A stretch of DNA of 30,016 bases. It comes from Candidatus Zambryskiibacteriota bacterium (lineage in GTDB: Bacteria > Patescibacteriota > Minisyncoccia > Phycocordibacterales > DATDWN01). Position 1 is the stretch's first letter. Each line of letters begins with the position of its first letter. The notes beneath the pieces were generated by a model. It saw nothing but the letters and a program-made list of their open reading frames with translations. It was not told the origin of the DNA and ran no database searches. The translations under genes and the position numbers were made by a program. Positions 19,693 through 28,055 of the stretch are shown piece after piece. The DNA lies in contig JACQNQ010000015.1 of the NCBI GenBank assembly GCA_016202965.1, positions 1-30,016 on the forward strand, read 5' to 3'.

Positions 19693-21411
19693 ATGGACAT
19701 AATTCAAATTCTTGTAAAAAAGGGCATACTGGGAAAATCAGAAGCCGGCAAAGTCATAGCCGAAACAGAAACCGAAAATATGACCATAGAAGAAGCTCTC
19801 TTAAAGCGGGGAGTTTCTTCCTCGGATATTTTGACCGCCAAAGGAGAGTATTTTGACATACCGACCAAAAGTCTGGAAGAAGTGGATATCGGGAACAACA
19901 TTCTTGATTATATTCCGGAAGATTCAGTTCTGCATTATCGTTTTGCGCCGATTGCCGTATCGGACGGGGTCTTGCAAATAGGCATGGTCAACCCGGACGA
20001 CATAGAAGCCCAAGACGCCTTGAATTTTATATCCTCCAAAGTCGGCATGCCTTTTAAGGTTTTTCTCATTACCGAGAAAGATTTTAACAAGGTCTCTAAC
20101 TTATACAAGGGTCTTACCGGCGAGGTTTCCAAATCTTTGGGAGAACTTGAAACAGAGCTAAAAGTCGAGTCGGAAGAAAAGAGCGCTAAAGACAAAGGGG
20201 ATACGATGGGAAAAGAAGAGCAACAAATTACCGAAGACGCTCCCGTGACAAAAATAGTAGCCACTATTTTGCGTTATGCCTTGGACGGCAATGCTTCCGA
20301 TATTCATATTGAGCCGGGCCGCGATAGCTTGAAAGTCCGTTTCCGGGTAGATGGCGTTATGAATACCAGTTTAATTCTTCCGTCCAAAGTTCACTTGGCG
20401 GTAGTGGCTCGCATAAAAATTCTTTGCAATATGCGGCTGGATGAGAAACGCAAGCCGCAAGACGGCAGATTTACCGCCAGGATTGAAGGCAGAAGAATTG
20501 ACTTTAGAGTTTCCACTTTCCCGACTTACTTTGGAGAAAAAGTGGTTATGCGTTTGCTTGACCAAGAAAAAGGGGTCAAGAAATTGGAAGAAATCGGCAT
20601 GAGTCAGAGAAATTTGGCCTTGGTTCGGGAAGCCATAAAAAAACCGTACGGACTGATACTTATCTCCGGACCGACAGGTTCGGGAAAAACCACCACTTTG
20701 TATTCAATGTTAAACGAAATAGACCGCGAGCGCCATAATGTTCTTTCATTGGAAGACCCTATCGAGTATAACATAGAGGGTATGTCTCAATCTCAAGTTC
20801 AGCCGGAAATCGGCTATACTTTTGCAACTGGTTTACGCACCACTTTTCGCCAAGACCCCGATGTCATCATGGTCGGTGAGATACGGGACAAAGAAACCGC
20901 TCAACTGGCTATCCAAGCCGCTTTAACCGGACACTTGGTGCTTTCAACCATACACACTAATTCGGCAACCGGGGTAATACCGCGTCTGATTGATATGGGA
21001 GTTGACCCATATCTTATCGCTCCGACTTTAATATTGGCCATGGCTCAACGACTGACCCTTGGTCTTTGTCCGGGAGCGGGCACTCCGATACCGATAGAAG
21101 GCAGTCTGAAAATGATAATAGACAAGCAATTTTCCGATTTGCCGAAGAAATATCTTTCAGAGATTGAATTTACGGACAAAGTTTACAAAGCGAGCCAAAG
21201 TCCGGATTGTCCAAACGGCACCCGCGGTCGAATGGCCGTTTTTGAAGTTTTTGATATGGATAAGGATTTAGAGCAGGTCATTTTGAAGGGCGGAGGAGAG
21301 CTTGATATAATCAAAATTACAAGAGCTAAAGGCATGCTGACCATGAAAGAAGACGCTATCATCAAAGCCATGCATCAAACAATTCCTTTTGAGGAGATAA
21401 ATACGTTATAA
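19693..21411 (+). CDS. pilB: Type IV pilus extension ATPase PilB (GspE family)
   Basis: This 572-aa hexameric ATPase powers pilus assembly. The order is an N-terminal GspE/MshE domain (about residues 1-150), a linker, then the ATPase core with Walker A GPTGSGKT at residues 326-333, Asp box LSLEDPIEY, Walker B VIMVGEIRD and His box TGHLVLSTIHTN. The C-terminal zinc-binding region normally has four cysteines; here only two cysteines are seen (LCPG, PDCP), so the zinc site seems lost or altered. There is no Shine-Dalgarno site before ATG 19693. It sits with pilT and pilC, giving a complete motor set. Confidence 0.96.
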   Translation: MDIIQILVKKGILGKSEAGKVIAETETENMTIEEALLKRGVSSSDILTAKGEYFDIPTKSLEEVDIGNNILDYIPEDSVLHYRFAPIAVSDGVLQIGMVNPDDIEAQDALNFISSKVGMPFKVFLITEKDFNKVSNLYKGLTGEVSKSLGELETELKVESEEKSAKDKGDTMGKEEQQITEDAPVTKIVATILRYALDGNASDIHIEPGRDSLKVRFRVDGVMNTSLILPSKVHLAVVARIKILCNMRLDEKRKPQDGRFTARIEGRRIDFRVSTFPTYFGEKVVMRLLDQEKGVKKLEEIGMSQRNLALVREAIKKPYGLILISGPTGSGKTTTLYSMLNEIDRERHNVLSLEDPIEYNIEGMSQSQVQPEIGYTFATGLRTTFRQDPDVIMVGEIRDKETAQLAIQAALTGHLVLSTIHTNSATGVIPRLIDMGVDPYLIAPTLILAMAQRLTLGLCPGAGTPIPIEGSLKMIIDKQFSDLPKKYLSEIEFTDKVYKASQSPDCPNGTRGRMAVFEVFDMDKDLEQVILKGGGELDIIKITRAKGMLTMKEDAIIKAMHQTIPFEEINTL

Positions 21412-21496
21412 AAGTTAAAGGTTAAAAGTGGAAAGTTTGAAAGAAAAAGCGAAATGCGTTAAAATACTTTTAACTTTACATTTTTAACTGACTTAT
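21412..21496. repeat. Imperfect inverted repeat between pilB and the receiver gene
   Basis: Repeated GTTAAAAGT units at the left face ACTTTTAAC and TTTTTAACT at the right. It resembles the perfect version at 22965-23048. Confidence 0.4.
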
Positions 21497-21892
21497 ATGG
21501 CAGAGACAACCAAACAACTGAAAATATTCTTGGTGGACGACGATAAATTTCTTTTGGATATGTATTTGTTGAAGTTTCAGAAATCAGGACTTTTGATTGA
21601 CACCTCATCAAACAGTCTTCTAGCCCTGGAAAAATTAAGAGCAAAAAATACATACGACATTCTTCTTCTGGATATTATTATGCCGGGTATTGACGGTCTG
21701 GAACTTCTAAAAACTGTCAGGCAAGAGAAACTTATTCCGGACGCCAGTATTATAATGCTAACCAATCAAGCCGATGATTTTCAAAAATGCAAAGATTTTG
21801 ATGTGGACGGTTATATTCTTAAAGCAAGCACCATTCCATCCGAAGTTGTAAGTCAAGTTTTGGCGATTTATAAAAATAAGCATCCCGACTAA
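21497..21892 (+). CDS. Single-domain response regulator (CheY-like receiver)
   Basis: This 131-aa protein is a lone receiver domain. The acidic pocket is at D14-D16, the phospho-acceptor D59 lies in LLLDIIMPG, T89 is in IMLTN and K109 is in YILKAS; all key residues are present. There is no DNA-binding output domain. Lying between pilB and pilT, it probably adjusts the pilus motors by protein contact, as CheY-like PilG/PilH do in twitching bacteria. No histidine kinase is visible here. It ends 4 nt before pilT. Confidence 0.9.
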   Translation: MAETTKQLKIFLVDDDKFLLDMYLLKFQKSGLLIDTSSNSLLALEKLRAKNTYDILLLDIIMPGIDGLELLKTVRQEKLIPDASIIMLTNQADDFQKCKDFDVDGYILKASTIPSEVVSQVLAIYKNKHPD

Positions 21893-21896
21893 AACT

Positions 21897-22967
21897 ATGT
21901 CACTTGACTATAAAAAAGAGTTTGAGGATTTAATTTCCATCGTCATTAAAGAAAACGCTTCGGACCTGCATTTATCAGAGAGCAGACAGCCGATTATTCG
22001 CGTGGCCGGCCTTCTCATACCGCTTGTCAAGCACCCCATTCTTTCGCGTCAGGATATGAAAGGCATTCTGGACCAAGTTCTTGACGTTCAAAAGAAAGAG
22101 ATTTTTTTGAACAAAAAAGAAGTGGATTTTGCCTACCAGGGTGAAAACGAAATTAGGTTTCGCGGCAACGCTTTTTTTCAGCTAAGCAAAATAAGCGTGG
22201 CTTTGCGTTTTATTCCGCAGACAATCAAATCGCTTGACGAACTGGGTCTGCCTGAAATTCTCCAAACTTTCGCAAGTAAAAAACAAGGATTTTTCTTGGT
22301 TGTCGGTCCGACGGGGCAAGGCAAGAGCACCACTTTAGCCGCAATGATTGAAATGATAAACCAAAATCGTCTGGAACATATCATTACCATCGAAGACCCC
22401 ATTGAATATATTTTCCAACCTAAAAAATCAATCATTGACCAAAGAGAAGTTTTGGAAGATACCCCGGATTTTCATACCGCTCTTCACGGCATGTTTCGCC
22501 AGGATGTTGACGTAATGATGATAGGGGAAATGCGCACACCGGATGATATTTCCGCCGCCGTCACGGCTGCCGAAACCGGACACTTGGTTTTCTCCACTCT
22601 TCACACAAACAATGCCGCTCAGACCATTGAACGCATTATTGATTCTTTCGACAATATCCAGCAGTCCCAAATCCGCTTTCAGCTGGCGGCAAGTCTCCTG
22701 GGCATTTTTTCCCAGCGTCTTATCCCGCGGATTTCCGGCGGGCTTATTCCGACATATGAACTTTTAATCAACAACAGCGCGGTGGCCAACTTAATCAGAG
22801 AAAATCGGACTCACGAAATCAATTCAGTCATTGAAACAAGCGGGGAGCTTGGCATGATTGACCTCAATCGCCATTTAAGCCAGTTGGTCAAAGCCGGCGA
22901 GATAACCATAGAAAACGCCTATTTGCACACCCAAAATTCAAAAGGCTTGGACCATATGATACAATAA
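21897..22967 (+). CDS. pilT: Type IV pilus retraction ATPase PilT
   Basis: This 356-aa retraction ATPase has Walker A GPTGQGKS at residues 137-144, ITIEDPIEYIF as Asp box, MMIGEMR as Walker B and TGHLVFSTLHTN as His box. A C-terminal ANLIREN matches the retraction-specific AIRNLIRE motif. PilT depolymerises pili and produces the pulling force used in twitching, attachment and DNA uptake. It starts 4 nt after the receiver gene with no Shine-Dalgarno site. Its stop codon falls in the left arm of a 26-bp inverted repeat. Confidence 0.96.
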   Translation: MSLDYKKEFEDLISIVIKENASDLHLSESRQPIIRVAGLLIPLVKHPILSRQDMKGILDQVLDVQKKEIFLNKKEVDFAYQGENEIRFRGNAFFQLSKISVALRFIPQTIKSLDELGLPEILQTFASKKQGFFLVVGPTGQGKSTTLAAMIEMINQNRLEHIITIEDPIEYIFQPKKSIIDQREVLEDTPDFHTALHGMFRQDVDVMMIGEMRTPDDISAAVTAAETGHLVFSTLHTNNAAQTIERIIDSFDNIQQSQIRFQLAASLLGIFSQRLIPRISGGLIPTYELLINNSAVANLIRENRTHEINSVIETSGELGMIDLNRHLSQLVKAGEITIENAYLHTQNSKGLDHMIQ

Positions 22968-23048
22968 GTTAAAAGTTGCAAGTTAAAAGTTAAAAGACTA
23001 GCGTTAACTTTCAAAACTTTATACTTTTAACTTGCAACTTTTAACTTA
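22965..23048. repeat. 26-bp perfect inverted repeat between pilT and pilC
   Basis: The arms 22965-22990 and 23023-23048 are perfectly complementary and built from GTTAAAAGT-like units around GTTGCAAGTT. The left arm includes the pilT stop codon, and the right arm ends 5 nt before the pilC ATG. Confidence 0.75.
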
Positions 23049-23053
23049 ATTTT

Positions 23054-24259
23054 ATGTTATTCAATTATAAAGCGCTGACAAATACTGGAGAAAAAAAAGA
23101 CGGACAAGTTGAAGCCATTAATGTTGATGTAGCCATTAGCCAGCTTCAGAAACGGGGATTGATTATTTCGGAAATTCATTCACAAGATGAAAAAAAACTT
23201 AAGTTTTCTTTTCTCTCTTTGTTTAATCGCGTGTCAAATAAAGACATTGTCATTTTGTCTCGCCAGATGGCCACTCTTTTCCAGGCTCAAGTTTCAGCTT
23301 TGCGCATCTTTAATCTCCTCGGTTCTCAAACAGAAAATCCGACTCTTCAAAAATATTTATTGCAAATCGCCGACGACCTTCAGGGAGGAAGTCCCATTTC
23401 CGCCGCCCTTAGGCGTTATCCTGACGCTTTTTCCAATTTTTATGTCAATATGGTTCGGGCAGGAGAAGAATCAGGAAAGCTTGACGAAGTCTTCAGTTAT
23501 TTGGCGGATTATTTGGACAGAACATACGCAGTTGCCTCAAAAGCCAAAAATGCTTTGATTTATCCGGCTTTTGTCATTTTGACTTTTATCGGAGTGATGA
23601 TTCTTATGCTCACGGTCATTATTCCAAAAATTGCCGTTATGATTACCGATTCAGGCCAAACGGTGCCGATTTACACCCAGATAGTTCTCTGGATTAGCAA
23701 TATTTTTGTCAATCACGGCATCTTTGTGGCAGTAGGAACTATCCTTTTTGGTTTTATTTTATGGAAGTACTCTCGGACCGAAAGCGGTTCTATCACTTTG
23801 GATAATATGCGTTTAAATTTGCCATATCTCGGAGACCTCTATCGTAAACTGTATCTCTCCAGAATTGCCGATAATATGAATACTATGATTATTAGCGGCA
23901 TTCCTATGTTAAAAGCTCTGGAAATTACTTCGTCCGTGGTTGATAATAAAACTTATCAAACTATTCTTGACAGCGCCTTGATACAGGTCAAAGGGGGAAG
24001 CTCTTTATCAAATGCTTTTGGCCAATATAAAGAAATACCGAACATCATGGTTCAAATGGTCAAAGTCGGCGAGGAAACAGGTGAACTCGGCAGTATATTA
24101 AAATCATTGGCAAACTTTTACCAACGCGAAGTGACCAATGCTGTCGATACTTTAGTCGGTCTGATTGAACCTGTTATGATTGTAGTGTTGGGTGTCGGGG
24201 TCGGCATATTGCTTACCGCGGTTTTGATGCCTATCTACAACATTGCTTCCCAAGGATAA
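23054..24259 (+). CDS. pilC: Type IV pilus inner-membrane platform protein PilC (GspF family)
   Basis: This 401-aa protein has two repeated cytoplasmic GspF domains (LSRQMATLFQAQVSALRIF and LSRIADNMNTMIISGIPMLK as equivalent starts). Three membrane segments lie at about residues 168-192, 215-238 and 368-392. PilC is the membrane rotor that PilB and PilT drive to insert or remove pilins. Length is normal. It closes the cluster; no pilin or prepilin peptidase is in the window. It starts 5 nt after an inverted repeat with no Shine-Dalgarno site. Confidence 0.95.
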   Translation: MLFNYKALTNTGEKKDGQVEAINVDVAISQLQKRGLIISEIHSQDEKKLKFSFLSLFNRVSNKDIVILSRQMATLFQAQVSALRIFNLLGSQTENPTLQKYLLQIADDLQGGSPISAALRRYPDAFSNFYVNMVRAGEESGKLDEVFSYLADYLDRTYAVASKAKNALIYPAFVILTFIGVMILMLTVIIPKIAVMITDSGQTVPIYTQIVLWISNIFVNHGIFVAVGTILFGFILWKYSRTESGSITLDNMRLNLPYLGDLYRKLYLSRIADNMNTMIISGIPMLKALEITSSVVDNKTYQTILDSALIQVKGGSSLSNAFGQYKEIPNIMVQMVKVGEETGELGSILKSLANFYQREVTNAVDTLVGLIEPVMIVVLGVGVGILLTAVLMPIYNIASQG

Positions 24260-24323
24260 CTATCCACACACTAAATTTGCCATTGTTTTTATATGATGTA
24301 CAAAAATTTTAGAATTGGCACTA

Positions 24324-24494
24324 GCAAAATCTCACGCAGATATTATTTTTAGAGCATCTGCAGGTTGCAAGCATGGTTTTTGTCAACGACCGAGCTTTGC
24401 TCGGCTCATTGACAAAATTGCGACCGAAGCCAGAACAACCCTTCCGCTGGAAAGGGTTTGTGTCTCTAAAAATAATATCTGCGTGAGATTTTGC
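24324..24494 (+). repeat. Structured intergenic repeat, copy A
   Basis: Outer arms of 31 bp pair perfectly (24324-24354 with 24464-24494). Inside, helix II is GGTTGCAA/TTGCGACC, a GCATGG bulge, then TTTTGTCAA/TTGACAAAA with a variable loop that here holds an extra CCGAG/CTCGG hairpin. Helix III is AACCCTT/AAGGGTT with a CCGCTGG loop. Copies B and C share the same plan. It lies after pilC. The rest of the gap to 24647 shows no gene. Confidence 0.85.
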
Positions 24495-24647
24495 GAACAC
24501 TAAAACAAACTGTAAGTCTTTGTTCTAAAACTTTCAGATTTGAGACAAGGTCGCGTATAAAATCTGAATCAGAATCTGAGGCGTATAAGTATACGGTGAG
24601 GATTATGTGAGGATTTTAGACGATGAGATTGGCCAAATGTGGAAGTT

Positions 24648-25229
24648 TTAGAAAAGACTTTGGGTTTTGACTTCGGACACCGGATCCCAGTGCTTGATGT
24701 CCATTTTTATTTCTTTGGTAAATGGTCCTTCGCGAAACAACAGTTTTTTATTTTTCAAGGCGTATTCGTAAACATCTTTGGTGATGCGAACATCGTCCAG
24801 GCAATATTTGCGTATTTTTTCAATCTCTCCGTTTCTCCACCAGACGATAGCGTCCAGACCGTTGCCGCTTTTATTTATACCGAGCGTTCCCTCGGCCACT
24901 TGGTCCAGTTTCATCCGTCTGCCGTAGCAATTTCGGATTTCCTTTAAAATATCAAGAGAACGGATTTTAGTTATCTCTCCGCGACCGGCCGCTTTGCAGT
25001 ATTTATTCAAAAGCGGTATGTCAAAATGGTCTCCGTTATAACTGATAAGAACATCGGCTTTTTCCAAAATCGGCCACATCTTGTCAAATTCTTCCTGCAA
25101 AAAACTGTGATAAGTGTTTGTCTCGTAGTCATACAGGCAAACTACGGAAATATCAAGGTCTTCCGGTTTATCCGAGCCGACATCCTGAAAGACATTTCTT
25201 GTTTCAATGTCAAAAACTATTCTTTTCAT
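24648..25229 (-). CDS. YprB-like 3'-5' exonuclease (RNase H-like, DEDD type)
   Basis: This 193-aa single-domain protein carries the DEDD exonuclease motifs: FDIETRN at the N-terminus (first Asp and Glu), ISYNGDHFDIPLL in the middle (second Asp) and YCLDDVRITKDVY near residue 148 (last Asp). This pattern matches the YprB/RNase_H_2 family of predicted nucleases related to the DnaQ/Pol B proofreading domain. It probably trims single-stranded DNA or RNA in repair or turnover. There is no helicase or polymerase fusion. It lies downstream of hisS on the same strand with a 36-nt gap and may share its transcript. Confidence 0.85.
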   Translation of the reverse strand: MKRIVFDIETRNVFQDVGSDKPEDLDISVVCLYDYETNTYHSFLQEEFDKMWPILEKADVLISYNGDHFDIPLLNKYCKAAGRGEITKIRSLDILKEIRNCYGRRMKLDQVAEGTLGINKSGNGLDAIVWWRNGEIEKIRKYCLDDVRITKDVYEYALKNKKLLFREGPFTKEIKMDIKHWDPVSEVKTQSLF

Positions 25230-25265
25230 AAAATAAATATACGAATATGCGAATAACTCACGAAT

Positions 25266-26519
25266 CTACGAATGGCTACGAATAATCCCAGTAATTCCGG
25301 CGATTACAACCTTCGTTTCCTCGCCGGTTTCCATATTTTTAATTGAGTAAGTGCCGGAAGATACTTCGTTTTCACCGACAACTACGATGTAAGGGATTTT
25401 TTGTTTGTCGGCTATTTTGATTTGGTCGCCGACTTTTTTATCAGTTAAATTTACTGCTACATTCAGACCTTGCTCTCTTAATGATTGTCTCAGTTTTTGA
25501 GCAGGTTTCAAAAAAGTTTTATCCAAAGTGCAGATGTAAAGCTCGGTTGCTGATTTGTATTTTGGCAGAAGACCTCGCGTTTCAAGAAAATCTTTGATAG
25601 TGACATCTCCCATACCGAAACCGACAGCCGATATTTTTCCTCCGCCAAAAATGGCTGTCAGGTCGTCGTAGCGTCCTCCGCCAAAAAGCGACCTCTTATT
25701 TTCCGGATTTGTGTCAAAAACTTCAAAGACCATTCCGGTGTAATAGTCAAAACCGCGGACAATTCCCGGGTCAAACAAAACACTTTTAACATCAACATCG
25801 TTTAACAGTTTCATTATTTGAGATATATCTTCCGAGGACCCGACCGCTTCAACTTCGGGGAAAGAGATATTCAGTTCCTTCAGTCCGTTCTCAAACTCTG
25901 CTTCTCCGATTTTTGCTTTTCTGTCCAACAGTTTATACAGTTTCTTGGCTCTTTCGTCAGATTCGTTTTCTATGCCGAGCTTGGCCAGAAGCTCTTTCAG
26001 GAATTTTCGGCTTCCGATGTGTATTTCAAAGTCCTCGTCTTTTGCTCCAAATTTTTTCATCAGATTATAAGCAATAGAGATTATTTCAGTATCCGCTTGT
26101 ATGCTGTCCAAACCGAAAAGGTCAACATTTAACTGCCAGTGCTCGCGCAAACGTCCGCGTTGAGGCTTTTCATATCGGAAAAGATTTGGGATGGAATACC
26201 AACGCAAAGGAAAGGCAAGTTCGCGCTCTTTTGCCGCGACCATTCGTGCCACTGTCGGAGTCATTTCTGGACGCAGTGTTACTTCGCGCCCACCTCGGTC
26301 GGTAAAAGTGTATGTTTGCTCATTGACAATTTCTTCGCCGGTTTTTGCTCTATACAGTTCTGCCGGTTCAAGAAGCGAGGCGCTGTATTCGGCATACCCA
26401 AAACTTTCCAGCACTTTTTTCCAAGTGTCGAAAATATAATTTTGCACAAACATATCTTCCGGATAAAAATCCCGCACGCCTTTGTAACTTTCTGTTGAGA
26501 GTTTGATTTTATCAGACAT
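25266..26519 (-). CDS. hisS: Histidine--tRNA ligase
   Basis: This 417-aa class II aminoacyl-tRNA synthetase charges tRNA-His. Landmarks are KGVRDFYPEDM at the N-terminus (motif 1 region), LRPEMTPTVARM, FRYEKPQRGRLREHWQ (motif 2), GFDYYTGMVFEVF and LFGGGRYDDL (histidine-specific HisA/HisB blocks), GFGMGDV (motif 3) and a C-terminal anticodon-binding domain (from about residue 325). Length is typical. Copy B of the structured repeat lies 11 nt upstream on the same strand, so it could be part of the hisS leader. Confidence 0.97.
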   Translation of the reverse strand: MSDKIKLSTESYKGVRDFYPEDMFVQNYIFDTWKKVLESFGYAEYSASLLEPAELYRAKTGEEIVNEQTYTFTDRGGREVTLRPEMTPTVARMVAAKERELAFPLRWYSIPNLFRYEKPQRGRLREHWQLNVDLFGLDSIQADTEIISIAYNLMKKFGAKDEDFEIHIGSRKFLKELLAKLGIENESDERAKKLYKLLDRKAKIGEAEFENGLKELNISFPEVEAVGSSEDISQIMKLLNDVDVKSVLFDPGIVRGFDYYTGMVFEVFDTNPENKRSLFGGGRYDDLTAIFGGGKISAVGFGMGDVTIKDFLETRGLLPKYKSATELYICTLDKTFLKPAQKLRQSLREQGLNVAVNLTDKKVGDQIKIADKQKIPYIVVVGENEVSSGTYSIKNMETGEETKVVIAGITGIIRSHS

Positions 26520-26529
26520 AAAATTGTGT

Positions 26530-26696
26530 AAATTAAAATCTCTTACTTACCACATCTCTGCCAGAGACCGTAAATTTTTCCAGCGGAAAATTTACTTAGT
26601 GCTCGGTCGCAATTTGTCAAGTTAGTCACTTGACAAAACCATGCTTGCGGCCTGCGCAGTCTCTGTTCGAGATGTAGCTCGACGAGATTTTAATTT
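26530..26696 (-). repeat. Structured intergenic repeat, copy B
   Basis: Outer arms AAATTAAAATCTC and GAGATTTTAATTT pair perfectly. Read on the - strand, it has GCAGGCCGCAAGCATGG, TTTTGTCAA/TTGACAAA with loop GTGACTAAC, TTGCGACCGAG, and helix III GTAAATTTT/AAAATTTAC with the CCGCTGG loop. The conserved parts match copies A and C, while the paired parts of helix III differ in compensating ways. Confidence 0.85.
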
Positions 26697-26821
26697 ATGC
26701 TGTTAATATAGTCTATACAAAATCCAACCAATGCACAAGAAAAATTTTGCAGAAGCGTGTTGGTTTAGAGATGGACAAATATCTTAGATTTGGTATTCTG
26801 TTGTCAGAAAAGGAGGTCAGT

Positions 26822-27280
26822 ATGCTCAATGAGTTTTATGCAGTAACGATGCACTCTATCTGGTATGTTAGGGCCAGAGAAGAAAACGGAAACCGTCTCC
26901 TGGTGGTAAAAATTGCCGCCCACAAAGAATGTAAAAAACCTGCCGGTGCAAGACTTCAAGGTGGAGATATGCTCTCAATTGGCAAAAAGTTAATGATGTA
27001 TATCCCTGAGGGAGGAGGATTCCACGGTTCGGTTGAAAGAAATATTTACAGAGTAAGCACCTTGTATTGGGGAGGCAGTACTTCTCCAGTCGTCGCTCTT
27101 TTCAAAGATAGGCAATTAGTCTTTGAATGTTTTGATGCGACAGATGCTGTGCCATGCGACCCTCGCTGGACTACCCAAACCAAGGAAGTCTTATCAGCAA
27201 TCGGCGAAGACCATCCAGATTTTGAAATTTGTCGATATGGTGACAGAGCTCTGTTTCCTAGCGAAGTTACCGCTAAATAA
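26822..27280 (+). CDS. Hypothetical protein, 152 aa
   Basis: I do not recognise this protein. The start is ATG 26822, set by a strong AAAAGGAGG 5 nt upstream; the frame is open from 26747 but that part lacks a ribosome binding site. The protein is soluble and looks mostly beta-stranded (WYVRAREENGNRLLVVKIAA, then RQLVFECFDATD), without a signal peptide or membrane segment. It contains a Gly-rich turn (PEGGGFHGS) and two Cys in the C-terminal half. It is followed at once by its own terminator. Confidence 0.65.
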   Translation: MLNEFYAVTMHSIWYVRAREENGNRLLVVKIAAHKECKKPAGARLQGGDMLSIGKKLMMYIPEGGGFHGSVERNIYRVSTLYWGGSTSPVVALFKDRQLVFECFDATDAVPCDPRWTTQTKEVLSAIGEDHPDFEICRYGDRALFPSEVTAK

Positions 27281-27286
27281 GCGGAC

Positions 27287-27319
27287 AAAGTCCCAGATTG
27301 ATAATCAGCTGGGACTTTT
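27287..27319 (+). terminator. Intrinsic terminator
   Basis: AAGTCCCAG pairs with CTGGGACTT, followed by TTC. It lies 7 nt after the stop codon of the 152-aa gene. Confidence 0.75.
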
Positions 27320-27342
27320 CATATACAAAGAAAAAATGATAG

Positions 27343-27378
27343 TGCTATAAAACAAAGCGGTCGCTTTGTTTTATAGCA
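27343..27378. repeat. 17-bp perfect palindrome
   Basis: TGCTATAAAACAAAGCG pairs with CGCTTTGTTTTATAGCA across a 2-nt spacer. It may be a second terminator or an operator-like site ahead of the XRE gene. Confidence 0.6.
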
Positions 27379-27486
27379 TAGGGAATTTGGGATTCTAAAA
27401 CCTGTGGAGAAGTCATGTTGCAGACTTTTTTGGATAGTGATTGAATGAAAACAGAGGAGTACAATCAGAAAAAAGGAGAGACAAAT

Positions 27487-27795
27487 TTGAGTGTAGAATC
27501 TGATGCCAGGTTGGAGTTCGGCCTTTTGATAAAAACAGCCCGGGCGGAACTGAAACTGAACAGGTTTAAGTTTGCTCGTCTAGTTGATGTTACGGTGGAA
27601 GTCATCAAACGTCTGGAACACGGGGTAGTCAATCCAACAAGAAGGGAGTTGGTCAGGTCCATCAAGGCGGCTAAACTTTCAGATGAGAAGAAAAATGAAG
27701 CGTATCGTCTGCTTCGAATCTTTTCTCCTTGTCGGCAAAAACGTGTTAAGTTTCATCTACATTGCCTCATTCTTCAGAGCAGAAAAGGGGGATAA
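27487..27795 (+). CDS. XRE-family helix-turn-helix protein
   Basis: The protein is 102 aa from TTG 27487, or 116 aa from ATG 27445. I prefer TTG because AAAGGAG lies 8 nt upstream, whereas the ATG has no such site. The domain has the Cro/CI helix-turn-helix pattern: LLIKTARAELKLNRFKFARL, then VDVTVEVIKRLEHGVVNPTR where the second helix reads DNA. The C-terminal tail is short, basic and Cys-containing. It is probably a small transcription regulator acting on nearby genes; the palindrome at 27343-27378 is a possible site. The next gene starts 2 nt after its stop. Confidence 0.75.
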   Translation: MSVESDARLEFGLLIKTARAELKLNRFKFARLVDVTVEVIKRLEHGVVNPTRRELVRSIKAAKLSDEKKNEAYRLLRIFSPCRQKRVKFHLHCLILQSRKGG

Positions 27796-27796
27796 A

Positions 27797-28003
27797 ATGA
27801 ACGATGCAATTTCTGACGCGGCTCTTGATTTGGAATTCTGCAGGTTGAATCAGGAACATGAAAGAAAAACCGGAGCAATTGTTCCTTTCCACCAACCTGA
27901 ACGTGCTCAAAGAAGAAGGCGTTATTTTGGAAAATCTTTGACCGATAACGCTCTTCGCAAGATGTCACTTTTTATTTCGTCTCATGTCAAGGACGAGGAC
28001 TGA
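27797..28003 (+). CDS. Hypothetical protein, 68 aa
   Basis: The start ATG 27797 is supported by GGGGGA 5 nt upstream. The frame is open further back but overlaps the XRE gene. The protein is small, charged and helical with a basic patch (QRRRRYFGKSL) and an acidic end (KDED). No family is recognised. It lies 2 nt after the XRE gene, so the two form an operon. Its small size and XRE partner recall toxin-antitoxin pairs, but no toxin motif is visible. Confidence 0.55.
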   Translation: MNDAISDAALDLEFCRLNQEHERKTGAIVPFHQPERAQRRRRYFGKSLTDNALRKMSLFISSHVKDED

Positions 28004-28020
28004 GACATCTTTTCAGAACC

Positions 28021-28055
28021 AAAAACCCTGGTTGCATGGAGCAGTCAGGGTTTTT
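28021..28055. terminator. Bidirectional terminator between convergent genes
   Basis: AAAAACCCTG pairs with CAGGGTTTTT around a 15-nt loop, with A and T runs on both sides. It serves the 68-aa gene (+) and typA (-). Confidence 0.85.

Noticed and set aside
24495..24647. Possible small gene or RNA after repeat copy A
   Set aside because: No start with a ribosome binding site, no convincing frame and no clear hairpin with a T-run were seen.
26530..26696. Repeat copy B as a histidine T-box leader of hisS
   Set aside because: The same structure occurs after pilC and ahead of typA on the other strand, and no T-box TGGNACCGCG-type sequence is present.
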